Shown here: positions 1-7,105 of the stretch, piece after piece | Numbering within the stretch: the stretch's first letter is position 1 | Layout of the letters: each line of letters opens with the position of its first letter | Assembly: GCA_042090735.1 (NCBI GenBank) | Contig: JBELIU010000069.1 | Location: 1-12,324 of the forward strand | Direction: 5' to 3' | Source of the DNA: Novosphingopyxis sp042090735 | GTDB lineage: Bacteria > Pseudomonadota > Alphaproteobacteria > Sphingomonadales > Sphingomonadaceae | DNA: 12,324 bases | Translations under genes and position numbers: made by a program | Notes under the pieces: generated by a model | Database searches by the model: none | Told to the model about the DNA's origin: nothing | What the model saw: only the letters and a program-made list of their open reading frames with translations

Positions 1-625
1 CGCCGACATAGTCAGTATCGATCCCGGCATAGAGATGCCCTGCATAATAATCGCGCGATCCATATTGTCCCATCGCGCGCGCGGTGATGCCGTCGGCGGG
101 GATCGAGGTGGAGCGCAGATTGATCGCACCGCCGATGGTGCGTGGGCCGTAGCGTACGGCTGCCGCGCCCTTGCTGACTTCGACCGCTTCCATGCGGCCG
201 ATGGCGGGGAAATAATAGGCGGCGGGCGCGGCATAAGGCGCGGGCGCGATCAGCACGCCGTCTTCCATCAGCGTGATGTTGCCGGAGCGCTCCACCGGCG
301 TTCCGCGCAGGCCGATGTTGGGGAACAACCCGAAGCCGTCCTCTTCCTGCAGGTTCACGCCCGGCACCTGTCGCAGCACGCGGTTTGGATCGGAATAATC
401 GAAGAGGCGCAATTCCTGCGTGTCGACCAGCGTCGCCGATCCGGCAATTGCATCGGGATCGACGTGACCTTCCACCGTGATGATGGAATCGACGGAGTTC
501 ACCAGAGCTTCCTGCTCGGTCTGCGGCACGGCGGGCGCGGGCGCTTCGGGCGTTTCTGCAGCGGCCGCAAAAGGTGCGAACAGGGCGACGGCCATCGCCA
601 CCGGCGAGGTCGTGAAACGCAACAT
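1..625 (-). CDS. TonB-dependent outer-membrane receptor, FecA-like, N-terminal part (runs off left edge)
   Basis: About 208 codons are visible, read leftward from an ATG at 625 with a good Shine-Dalgarno GGAGG (631-635, 5-nt spacing). Residues 1 to about 22 form a signal peptide (MLRFTTSP, a hydrophobic core, then AAAAE), so the protein is exported. The rest is the plug domain of a TonB-dependent receptor: RVLRQVPGVNLQEEDGFG, PNIGLRG, LMEDGVLIAPAPYAAPAAYY, VEVSKGAAAVRYGP and GGAINL. The APAPY...AYYFP segment resembles ferric-citrate/FecA-type receptors, so ferric chelate uptake across the outer membrane is the likely role. There is no FecA-type extra N-terminal signalling domain between signal peptide and plug, and no fecI/fecR partner in view. 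The beta-barrel lies outside the window, so the substrate is inferred. A Fur-like box overlaps its promoter (714-732). Confidence 0.93.
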   Translation of the reverse strand, partial: MLRFTTSPVAMAVALFAPFAAAAETPEAPAPAVPQTEQEALVNSVDSIITVEGHVDPDAIAGSATLVDTQELRLFDYSDPNRVLRQVPGVNLQEEDGFGLFPNIGLRGTPVERSGNITLMEDGVLIAPAPYAAPAAYYFPAIGRMEAVEVSKGAAAVRYGPRTIGGAINLRSTSIPADGITARAMGQYGSRDYYAGHLYAGIDTDYVG

Positions 626-687
626 GGGATCCTCCATAAAATCGCGCGCCGCCAACATGCGGGCACCCATCCATTCCGTGGGCAGCG

Positions 688-715
688 TCCATAGAGCGGA
701 ATCGCATTCTGTCAA
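688..715 (-). promoter_or_regulatory. Sigma70-like promoter of the TonB receptor gene
   Basis: Read on the minus strand, a perfect -35 TTGACA (715 to 710) is followed after 16 nt by TATGGA (693 to 688) as the -10. This would start transcription near 681 and give a leader of roughly 55 nt before the ATG at 625. The -35 overlaps the Fur-like palindrome by two bases. The -10 matches the consensus only partly, so this is a prediction. Confidence 0.6.
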
Positions 716-732
716 TGAGAGTAGTTCGCAAT
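714..732. promoter_or_regulatory. Candidate Fur box (iron-responsive operator)
   Basis: The 19-bp sequence AATGAGAGTAGTTCGCAAT is an imperfect palindrome. It matches the general Fur-box pattern AATGAGAATNATTCTCATT at most positions. The half-sites read AATGAGA on the plus strand and ATTGCGA on the minus strand, with a 5-bp centre. It sits at the -35 of the TonB-receptor promoter, which is where a repressor would block RNA polymerase. Iron-loaded Fur repression fits a ferric-chelate receptor. Regulation is inferred from sequence only; the box could also affect the divergent ktrB gene. Confidence 0.6.
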
Positions 733-889
733 ATCGATTATGCGGCCTGTGGTTGCGTGCGATAGACACGCTGTAAACCACTATTCTTGGCCGCATCCGC
801 GGGGCTCCTGAACTCGGTGCCACTCTCTCCCTTTTTCCCATCGACTGCCGCTTGTCCGCCCCATCGCATTCGTACATGGCGTGATCGGC

Positions 890-2322
890 ATGAAGGCGCT
901 GCGCAATCCGATCAGGCTGATTCCCCTGCTGTTCCTCGGCGCGATCGCGATCGGCACGATTCTGCTCAGCCTCCCCGTCGCCACCGCGGACGGCACCCGC
1001 GCGCCGCTGATGACCGCGCTGTTCACCGCCACGTCGGCGGTGGCGGTGACCGGGCTGATCGTGGAAGATACGCCAACCTATTGGTCCGGCTTCGGCCAGG
1101 TGGCGATCATGGCGATGTTNNNNNNNNNNGCTTACGCTTACGCCCCCTCGCCGCCGTGGGCGGCGCAGCGTGTGGGGGGAGCCCCCCCTTCATGCCCAAG
1201 AGCACGCTGGCGCCCACGGCAGCGGCAGGCGGCGGCCTCGGCATCATGACTGCGGCCACGCTGTTCGGGCTGATCGCCGGCCGCGGCTTCGGCCTGCGCG
1301 ACCGGATGGCAACGCATGTCGAACGCAGCCGCCTGAACCTCATTTCCGCGCCGTCGGTGATCCGCATGATCGTCGGCATCACGATCACCGTCGAACTGAC
1401 CGTGGCGATCGTGCTGATGCTCCGCTTCGCGACACGCTGGGACATGTCCTGGGGCCAGGCCGCATGGCACGGCCTGTTCCAGTCGGTAAGCGCGTTCAAC
1501 AATGCCGGCTTCTCCACCTTTTCGGACAGCCTCATGGGTTTTCAGGGCGACGCGCTGATTCTGGTGCCGATCGGGCTGTCGGTAATCTTCTCCGCGCTCG
1601 GCTTTCCGGTGATGGAGGACTGGCGCGAACATGGCTGGCGCTGGCGGCAGTGGACGCTGCATTCCAAGATGACGCTGGCGGGCACGCTCCTCCTCCTGCT
1701 GGGCGGGTTCGCGGCGATCCTGGCGATGGAGTGGGACAATCCGGCAACGCTGGGGCCGATGGGCCTGGGCGGGAAAGTCCTCAATGCCGCCTTCCACTCG
1801 GTGATGCCGCGCACCGCGGGTTTCAACAGTCTGGATCTCGGCACGATGCGCGAGGAGACCCTAGTGGTGAACAATGTGCTGATGTTCATCGGCGGCGGCA
1901 GCGCGGGCACGGCGGGCGGGATCAAGATCACCACCTTCATGGTGCTGCTCGCCATCGTTCTGGCCGAGGTGCTGTCGCGGCGCGATGCGGGCATGTTCGG
2001 GCGCCGCTTCGGCCACGCGATCGAGCGGCAGGCGCTCACCGTCGCCTCGATCGCGCTGTTGCTGGTGCTGTGCGCGACGATGTTCATCAGCTCGGTCACC
2101 GCGCTGGCGTTCGAAGATATCCTGTTCGAAACTATCTCCGCCTTTTCCACCGTCGGCCTGTCCACCGGCATCACTGCCCAGCTGCCGCCATCGGCGCTGC
2201 TTGTGCTGGTGATGCTGATGTTCGTCGGGCGAGTGGGCACGATCACCGCGGCCACCGCCCTTGCCCTTGGCGGAAGCGAGCGCCGCTACCGCTATCCCGA
2301 GGAGAACCCCATTGTCGGCTGA
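890..2322 (+). CDS. ktrB: KtrB/TrkH-family potassium uptake subunit, interrupted by an assembly gap and extra palindromic sequence
   Basis: Membrane ion-conducting subunit of a Ktr-type K+ uptake system. The start chosen is ATG 890 (MKALRNPIRL, then the first membrane helix); GTG 881 is an in-frame alternative, and neither has a clear Shine-Dalgarno. All four selectivity-filter loops are visible: TSAVAVTGL, SAFNNAGFST, MPRTAGFNS and FSTVGLSTG. The glycine-rich gating loop GGGSAGTAGG is also present. The 5' piece (890-1120, 77 codons, ending AIMAM then F or L) and the 3' piece (from 1231, GGLGIMTAATLF, 363 codons) sum to 440 residues, a normal KtrB length. Family members have only about two residues between these blocks, yet here lie 10 N plus about 100 bases. 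With exactly 10 N the two pieces are in different frames; a true gap length of 2 modulo 3 would restore one frame. The 3' end overlaps ktrA. It is either an interrupted gene or an assembly error. Confidence 0.88.
1120..1129. other. Assembly gap (10 N)
   Basis: Ten undetermined bases sit inside the codon following AIMAM of KtrB. Ten N is commonly a placeholder and not a measured length, so the reading frame across it cannot be trusted. The sequence right after it is repeat-like and strongly palindromic, which is a typical reason for a contig to end. Confidence 0.95.
1130..1230. repeat. Palindromic sequence inserted in ktrB (candidate REP/MITE-like element or misassembled repeat end)
   Basis: This stretch has no counterpart in KtrB proteins, whose second helix should run straight from AIMAM to GGLGIM. 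It begins with a repeated CTTACG hexamer. An outer inverted repeat pairs GCCGTGGGCG (1153-1162) with CGCCCACGGC (1211-1220), extended by CGC/GCG after one mismatch (1149-1151 with 1222-1224). Inside this, CAGCGTG (1166-1172) pairs with CACGCTG (1203-1209), and the tip carries a run of six G, AG and seven C (1174-1188). An alternative local hairpin is CGCCGCC-GTG-GGCGGCG (1149-1165). It has no transposase. Its reading frame leading into GGLGIM is open. The left boundary is hidden by the gap. Confidence 0.6.
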
Positions 2323-2971
2323 CAAGAGAAAACCCGTACTCGTCGTGGGCCTGGGCCGCTTCGGCAGCGCTGTTGCCACCACGCTGGAACGCATGGGACA
2401 CGAAGTGCTGGGCGTGGACGTGAACGGCGATTTCGTGCGCGAACACAAGGATGCGCTGACCCAGGTGGTCGAGGCGGATGCGACCGAGGTCGATACGCTG
2501 AAGCAGCTCGGCGTGGCCGATTTCGATACCGCCATCGTGGCCATCGGCACCAATGTGGAGGCCAGCCTGCTGGTCGTTCTGGCGCTGGTTGACATGGGGC
2601 TGAACAATGTCTGGGCGAAGGCCAACACCGATCGCCACGGCCGCCTGCTGGAGCGCACCGGCGCGCACCATGTCGTGTTCCCCGAACGGAAGATGGGGGA
2701 GCGCGTCGCCCATCTGGTGAACGAGCGCCTGCTCGATTTCATCGCGTTCGACGCGGAGTTCGCCATCGCCCGGCTGAAGGCGCCCGAAACCGTCGTCGGC
2801 CTGCCGCTGATGATGAGCGATTGCCGCAAGAAATTCGACGTGACGGTGGTCGGCGTGAAGCGGGCAGGAGAAGATTTCATCCACGCGGTGCCCGACACGA
2901 TCATCTTTCCCGATGACGAGCTGGTGGTTTCCGGCCGCATCCGCGACATCGAGAAATTCGCCGCGATTTGA
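2312..2971 (+). CDS. ktrA: KtrA/TrkA-type potassium uptake regulatory subunit (RCK protein)
   Basis: Cytoplasmic gating ring subunit that binds nucleotide and controls the KtrB channel. The start is taken as TTG 2312 (MSADKRKPVLVVGLGRFG), because GGAG at 2301-2304 sits 7 nt upstream and no ATG or GTG lies near the conserved beginning. This gives 219 residues, usual for KtrA. The RCK_N Rossmann domain spans about residues 8-125, with the glycine motif GLGRFG (13-18) and the acidic residue closing the second strand in LGVDVN (D36). The RCK_C domain spans about 135-219 (VVGLPLMMSDC, TIIFPDDELVVSGR). The gene overlaps the end of ktrB by 11 bp (2312-2322), which implies translational coupling and matched subunit production. 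The function call is firm from the family; the nucleotide preferred (ATP/ADP or NAD) cannot be told. Confidence 0.95.
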   Translation: MSADKRKPVLVVGLGRFGSAVATTLERMGHEVLGVDVNGDFVREHKDALTQVVEADATEVDTLKQLGVADFDTAIVAIGTNVEASLLVVLALVDMGLNNVWAKANTDRHGRLLERTGAHHVVFPERKMGERVAHLVNERLLDFIAFDAEFAIARLKAPETVVGLPLMMSDCRKKFDVTVVGVKRAGEDFIHAVPDTIIFPDDELVVSGRIRDIEKFAAI

Positions 2972-3045
2972 GCGGGCGAAGGGCGAACTTTGCCATCTTC
3001 CTGTAAGAACACGAAAGTTTAAGGTTATCAGTCTATTTCCGCGCC

Positions 3046-5622
3046 GTGGATATCGGGAATCACAATTTCGCGCTTACCGAGAGCGATCGCCTTGCCGCGC
3101 TGGCGGACCTTGCGATTCTGGACAGTGGGGAAGAACGCGAATTCGATGCGATCACCAAAATGGTGGCATCGGTGCTTGGCGTTCCCAGCGCGGCGGTGAG
3201 CCTGGTTGGGGAAGACCGCCAATGGTTCAAATCGCGCCACCATGTCGATTTCACCGAGACGCCCCGCGACGTCGCCTTTTGCGATCGCGTGGTGAAGCAA
3301 CGGGCTCCGATCGTCGTGCTCGACACTCTGGAAAACGAGCTATTCCGCGATAATCCGCTGGTGACCGGCGAACCGCATATCCGCTTCTATGCCGGCGCGC
3401 CGGTCTTCACCCGCGCCGGCCATTGCATCGGCAGTCTGTGCGCCATCGATGGGACTCCCCGCGCCGCCTTCACCCAAGCGGAGGGCGTTTTTCTGCAAGA
3501 GCTGGCCATGGTGGTGGGAGAACTGATCGAGGCGCGGCGCGCCCGGTGGGAATCGACCATCGCGGCGGAAGTGGTGGCGTCCACCCCGGACGCCGTGCTC
3601 GCCACCAACCATGCCGGGCAAATTGTCTACTGGAACAAGGCGGCGCAGATCATCTTCGGCCATTCGGCGGAAGAAGCGCTCGGCCGGCCCATCACCCACT
3701 TCATTCCGCTCGGTTCCGGCAACTGGAAAGCGGGCGAGTTCGACGCGCGGCGGAAGGATGGCTCGGTTTTTCCCATCGAGATGTCACCGGCGTCATGGGG
3801 AAGTTCGAGCCACGGAGGCAATGCAGCGGTGGTGCGCGATATCACCGCGCGCAGGCGGCTTCGGGCAGAACGTGACAGCAGCCAGAAGTTCCTGGATGCC
3901 GTGGTCACCAACCTGCCCTCGATGCTGTTCGTCAAGGATGTCGAGACGCAGCGCTATCTGCTGGTCAATCGCAAGGTCGAGGATCTGATCGGTCGTTCGG
4001 CGCAGAGTATGATCGGCAAGGATGATGCCGAGCTGTTCGCCGAACAAGGCGCACAGTATAAGCGGAATGACCAGAAGGCGATTGCCAGCGGGGTGCCCCA
4101 ACAGACGGAGGCCGAATTCGAACGCGACAACGGGGAGCGGATCAATGTCCGCACCACCCGCGTGCTCATCGACGGGCCCGACCGGCCGGATCAGTATCTC
4201 CTCGGACTGTCCGAAGACGTCACGGAAATGCGCCGATACGAGGCCGAGCGCTGGCGGCTATCGCCATACCATGTGCTGACCGGCCTGCTGAACCGCGCGA
4301 GTTTTCTGGAGCGGGTGGACCAGCTGATCGCCGACGCGGAGCCCTTTGCTTTGCTCAATATCGATCTCGACCGGTTCAAGTCGGTCAACGACCAGTTCGG
4401 CCATGTCGCTGGGGACGAGGTCCTGAAACAGATCGGCGAACGGCTCAACAGCATCGCCGATGAGGATACGGAGACCGCGCGGATCGGCGGCGATGAGTTT
4501 GTGTGTCTACTGACAGGCTACGCGCTGCGCGCGCGCGCGCTGCGCACGTCTGAAGACATCATCGACAGCATTTTCTCGCCGATCTGTGCGGGCGGGATTA
4601 CCGCGCATATCGGCGCTTCGATCGGCGTAGTGCTGCACCCCGACGACGGCGAGAGCATCGAGACGCTGCGCCAGAATGCCGACATCGCGATGTACCGCGC
4701 CAAGCTGGAGGCCAAGCGCCAGCCCTGCTTTTTCGACGACCAGATGGACGCGGCGGAGCGCGACCGCCGCACGCTGGAAAGCCATTTGCACGCAGCCGTG
4801 GAACAAGGTGCGATCGAAGTGGCCTATCAGCCGATCATCGAGGCGATGGGCGGGGACATCATCGGCTTCGAGGCGCTGGCCCGCTGGACGCAGACGGACC
4901 GGGGGCCGGTGCCGCCGGACCTGTTCATCGCGATGGCCGAGGATTGCGGGCTGATCGAACAGCTGGGCGAACAGGTGCTGCGCCAGGCCTGCCGCGATGC
5001 CTGCCGCTGGCCGGCCTCCATCAAGGTTTCGGTGAACCTCTCCCCGCGCCAATTCTACTCCGGCCGCCTGGTCGACACGATCATGGCCGTGCTCGAAGAA
5101 ACCGGCCTTCCGGCGCATCGCCTGCAGCTGGAAGTGACCGAGAACCTCGTGATCCAGAATGCGATGGAGGCGTTTGCGCAGCTCCAGCAACTGAGGGACT
5201 TCGGCATCCGCATATCGATCGACGATTTCGGCATCGGTTATTCCTCGCTCAGCTATTTCCAGAGCTTCAATTTCGACACGGTGAAGATCGACAAGTCGTT
5301 CGTGTCGGAGATCGAAGGATCGCAGGCGGCCAAGGCGATCGTCACCGCCGTCGTCGGCTTGGCGCGCCAATTGTCCATGGCGGTCGTGGCCGAAGGCGTG
5401 GAAACCTTTCAGCAGCAGCGCATGCTGGAAGATCTGGGCTGCACCCATCTGCAGGGCTATCTGTTCAGCCAGCCAGTCGCCCAGAAAGAGATCGACCGGA
5501 TTGTCAGCGTCAGCGCACGGCCCCGCTCGACGAAGCCGTCAGGCCCTGCCGCTGGGTACGTCGTCCCGATCGTGCAGCCATCCGTACTGCGTGCGATGCC
5601 GGTTTCTGGTTCGCGGGCCTAG
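3046..5622 (+). CDS. GAF-PAS-PAS-GGDEF-EAL cyclic di-GMP turnover protein
   Basis: Predicted cytoplasmic sensor that makes and/or breaks cyclic di-GMP. The start is GTG 3046, the only usable start after the in-frame stop at 3004; it lacks a clear Shine-Dalgarno. Order of domains: GAF about 18-165 (DRQWFKSR, ETPRDVAFCD, FYAGAPV, IGSLCAID); PAS1 about 171-280 (TPDAVLATNHAGQIVYWN); PAS2 about 283-400 (LPSMLFVKDVETQRYLLVN); GGDEF about 405-565 with intact GGDEF at 481-485; EAL about 585-835 with EAL 609-611, ENLVI after EVT (696-700), DDFG 726-729, KID 747-749 and EGVET 783-787. All metal- and substrate-binding signatures of an active phosphodiesterase are present. The inhibitory RxxD I-site is absent (DEDT at that place), and the usual HDxLTGL reads HVLTGL. 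No membrane helix or signal peptide is seen. It starts 74 bp after ktrA on the same strand, so co-transcription is possible but unproven. The net activity (cyclase or phosphodiesterase) cannot be told. Confidence 0.96.
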   Translation: MDIGNHNFALTESDRLAALADLAILDSGEEREFDAITKMVASVLGVPSAAVSLVGEDRQWFKSRHHVDFTETPRDVAFCDRVVKQRAPIVVLDTLENELFRDNPLVTGEPHIRFYAGAPVFTRAGHCIGSLCAIDGTPRAAFTQAEGVFLQELAMVVGELIEARRARWESTIAAEVVASTPDAVLATNHAGQIVYWNKAAQIIFGHSAEEALGRPITHFIPLGSGNWKAGEFDARRKDGSVFPIEMSPASWGSSSHGGNAAVVRDITARRRLRAERDSSQKFLDAVVTNLPSMLFVKDVETQRYLLVNRKVEDLIGRSAQSMIGKDDAELFAEQGAQYKRNDQKAIASGVPQQTEAEFERDNGERINVRTTRVLIDGPDRPDQYLLGLSEDVTEMRRYEAERWRLSPYHVLTGLLNRASFLERVDQLIADAEPFALLNIDLDRFKSVNDQFGHVAGDEVLKQIGERLNSIADEDTETARIGGDEFVCLLTGYALRARALRTSEDIIDSIFSPICAGGITAHIGASIGVVLHPDDGESIETLRQNADIAMYRAKLEAKRQPCFFDDQMDAAERDRRTLESHLHAAVEQGAIEVAYQPIIEAMGGDIIGFEALARWTQTDRGPVPPDLFIAMAEDCGLIEQLGEQVLRQACRDACRWPASIKVSVNLSPRQFYSGRLVDTIMAVLEETGLPAHRLQLEVTENLVIQNAMEAFAQLQQLRDFGIRISIDDFGIGYSSLSYFQSFNFDTVKIDKSFVSEIEGSQAAKAIVTAVVGLARQLSMAVVAEGVETFQQQRMLEDLGCTHLQGYLFSQPVAQKEIDRIVSVSARPRSTKPSGPAAGYVVPIVQPSVLRAMPVSGSRA

Positions 5623-5633
5623 CCTTCGGGTAG
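5619..5633. terminator. Weak stem-loop at the convergent junction
   Basis: A 5-bp stem with one bulged G closes on a stable C(TTCG)G tetraloop (CTAGCC, TTCG, GGTAG). It overlaps the stop codon of the GGDEF-EAL gene and lies 18 bp from the end of the convergent reductase gene. There is no T-run, so a terminator role for either gene is only a guess. Confidence 0.25.
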
Positions 5634-5650
5634 CCAGCGCCTCTGCCCCC

Positions 5651-6958
5651 TTATTCACCCCCGCGCGCGGCGATCATGTCTTCCACACGCACGAACTTCT
5701 CGCGCGGCGCACCCTTCATGGCGCGGGCCACCTCCGCCTCGTCGATCTTCTGCCAGTCGGCAAAGGTCACGATATCGACCCCGCGCTCTTCCAGCAGCGC
5801 GTCCAGTCCGGTACGGCCGGCCTTGCCCGCTCCCTCGCCGATATCCTCCGCGATGCGTTCGACCAGCTCATAGCCATCCGGGCGATTGGTGCCGATCGTG
5901 CCCGTCGACCCGCGCCGCGCCCAGCCGACGCAATAGAGGCCCGGCAGGATCCGGCCATCCTGATTGGCAAAGCGGCCCGCCCCCTCATCATAGGGCACGC
6001 CTTCGATCGGCGGGCTGCGATAGCCGATACAGGTGACTACGAGCTGGGCGGGGATGTCGTACGTGTCGCCGGTGCCGCGCGGGCGATGCTCGCCGTCCAG
6101 TTCGGTGCGTTCCACCCGCACCGCCTCGACACGATCCTCGCCCAGGATCGCGACGGGCGAGGCGAAGAAATCGAACGCGATCGACTTGGCCTTGCCCTCG
6201 CCATCCGCACTCCGTGCGAAATCGCGCAGGAGGGCGACCGACTTGCGCTGGCCCGGCTCCAGCCCCTCATCCTCGGCCTCGGGCGGCAAATCCGTCGGTT
6301 CGACGCGCGGCACGGCATTGTCGAGGTGGCCCAGCTCACCCAGCTCCTTGGGCGTCATCGCGATCTGGTGCGGCCCGCGCCGACCCAATATCGTGATCGT
6401 CCGCGTGCCCGCCGTCTCCAGCGCATCCAGCGCGTGGCGTGCAATGTCGCTGCCCGCGAACTCCGCGCCCGTCTTGGACAGGATACGCGCCACGTCCAGC
6501 GCCACATTGCCATTGCCGATCACCACCACATCGCGCCCGTCCAGCGGCGGATCGATGGCGGCGAAATCGGGGTGGCCGTTATACCAGCCGACAAAGGCCG
6601 CGCTGCCGTAAACTCCGGCCAGATCGCTTCCCGGCAGATCGAGCACGCGGTCGTGCGGCGCACCGGTGGCCAGCACCACCGCATCGTACAGCTCCATCAG
6701 TTCGCCGATGGCGATGTTTTCCCCCAGCGTGACATGACCGACGAAGCGCACATTGTCGCTCAGCGCGACTTTCTCGTAACGCCGCGCAACTTTCTTGATC
6801 GACTGGTGATCGGGCGCCACGCCGAAGCGGATGAGGCCGAAGGGCGTCGGCAGCCGGTCGAGAATATCGACCCGTACATCATTGCCGAACGCCTTCTGCG
6901 CGGCCTCCGCGGTGTAATAGCCCGCAGGGCCCGATCCGACGATCGCGATGTGACGCAT
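5651..6958 (-). CDS. FprA-like ferredoxin/adrenodoxin-NADP+ reductase
   Basis: FAD-dependent reductase moving electrons between NADPH and a ferredoxin, of the adrenodoxin reductase/mycobacterial FprA family (not the plant-type Fpr). It is cytoplasmic, 435 residues, slightly short for the family. The start is ATG 6958 with AAGGAGA (6967-6973) upstream. The FAD-binding glycine motif GSGPAG is at residues 8-13. PTPFGLIRFGVAPDHQSIK follows, typical of the family. The NADPH-binding Rossmann motif IGNGNVALDVARIL is at about 147-160, with GRRGP (192-196) nearby. The signature GWARRGSTGTIGTNRPDG is at 345-362. No ferredoxin gene is adjacent, so the partner is unknown. It is transcribed in the same direction as the permease upstream but separated from it by a terminator and REP palindromes, so it likely has its own promoter; I could not pick one out with confidence. 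Confidence 0.93.
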   Translation of the reverse strand: MRHIAIVGSGPAGYYTAEAAQKAFGNDVRVDILDRLPTPFGLIRFGVAPDHQSIKKVARRYEKVALSDNVRFVGHVTLGENIAIGELMELYDAVVLATGAPHDRVLDLPGSDLAGVYGSAAFVGWYNGHPDFAAIDPPLDGRDVVVIGNGNVALDVARILSKTGAEFAGSDIARHALDALETAGTRTITILGRRGPHQIAMTPKELGELGHLDNAVPRVEPTDLPPEAEDEGLEPGQRKSVALLRDFARSADGEGKAKSIAFDFFASPVAILGEDRVEAVRVERTELDGEHRPRGTGDTYDIPAQLVVTCIGYRSPPIEGVPYDEGAGRFANQDGRILPGLYCVGWARRGSTGTIGTNRPDGYELVERIAEDIGEGAGKAGRTGLDALLEERGVDIVTFADWQKIDEAEVARAMKGAPREKFVRVEDMIAARGGE

Positions 6959-6993
6959 GGCGGCTCTCTCCTTCGCGGCAGAGGCTAGCGGCT

Positions 6994-7022
6994 GGGCCTA
7001 CGAGGGCAAGGGGGTTAGGCCC
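6994..7022 (-). other. Inverted repeat in the leader region of the reductase gene
   Basis: A perfect 7-bp inverted repeat, GGGCCTA (6994-7000) and TAGGCCC (7016-7022), surrounds a 15-nt purine-rich loop. It lies 36 to 64 bp upstream of the reductase start codon. It could be an mRNA leader hairpin or a dimeric-regulator site. No known motif is recognised, so function is open. Confidence 0.35.
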
Positions 7023-7036
7023 TACTTGAAAACATC

Positions 7037-7062
7037 CGTTCGCCCTGAGCCTGTCGAAGGGC
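7037..7062 (+). repeat. REP-like palindrome, copy 1
   Basis: A 26-bp unit beginning CGTTCGCCCTGAGCCTGTCG and ending AAGGGC. Stem GCCCT (7042-7046) pairs with AGGGC (7058-7062) around the loop GAGCCTGTCGA. I recall this unit as a widespread intergenic repeat of sphingomonads and other proteobacteria. It forms an inverted pair with the copy at 7106-7131. Confidence 0.8.
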
Positions 7063-7105
7063 CGTACTGTCTCGCGGTCTGAAGCTAAGCCAAGAAGGAA
7101 GAACG

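Noticed and set aside
12..731. 239-residue leftward frame over the TonB receptor
   Set aside because: Composition is Arg/Gly/His rich without motifs; the overlapping frame from 625 reads as a clean TonB plug with signal peptide and Shine-Dalgarno.
751..787. Possible promoter for ktrB (TTGCGT near 753, TATTCT near 782)
   Set aside because: Spacing is about 23 nt and no alternative pairing of boxes is convincing.
787..1119. Long N-terminal extension of the ktrB frame (511-residue reading starting at 787)
   Set aside because: Before the gap this frame is Arg/His-rich nonsense. The true KtrB N-terminus is in another frame from 890, and the extension exists only because the 10 N happen to join frames.
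2972..3045. Possible promoter in front of the GGDEF-EAL gene (TTGCCA 2990-2995)
   Set aside because: No acceptable -10 at 16-18 nt; AT-rich AAGTTTAAGGTTATC is suggestive but not enough to call.
5501..6988. 495-residue frame antisense to the FprA-like reductase
   Set aside because: It is a shadow of a clearly recognised gene, and begins inside the end of the GGDEF-EAL gene with no domain of its own.
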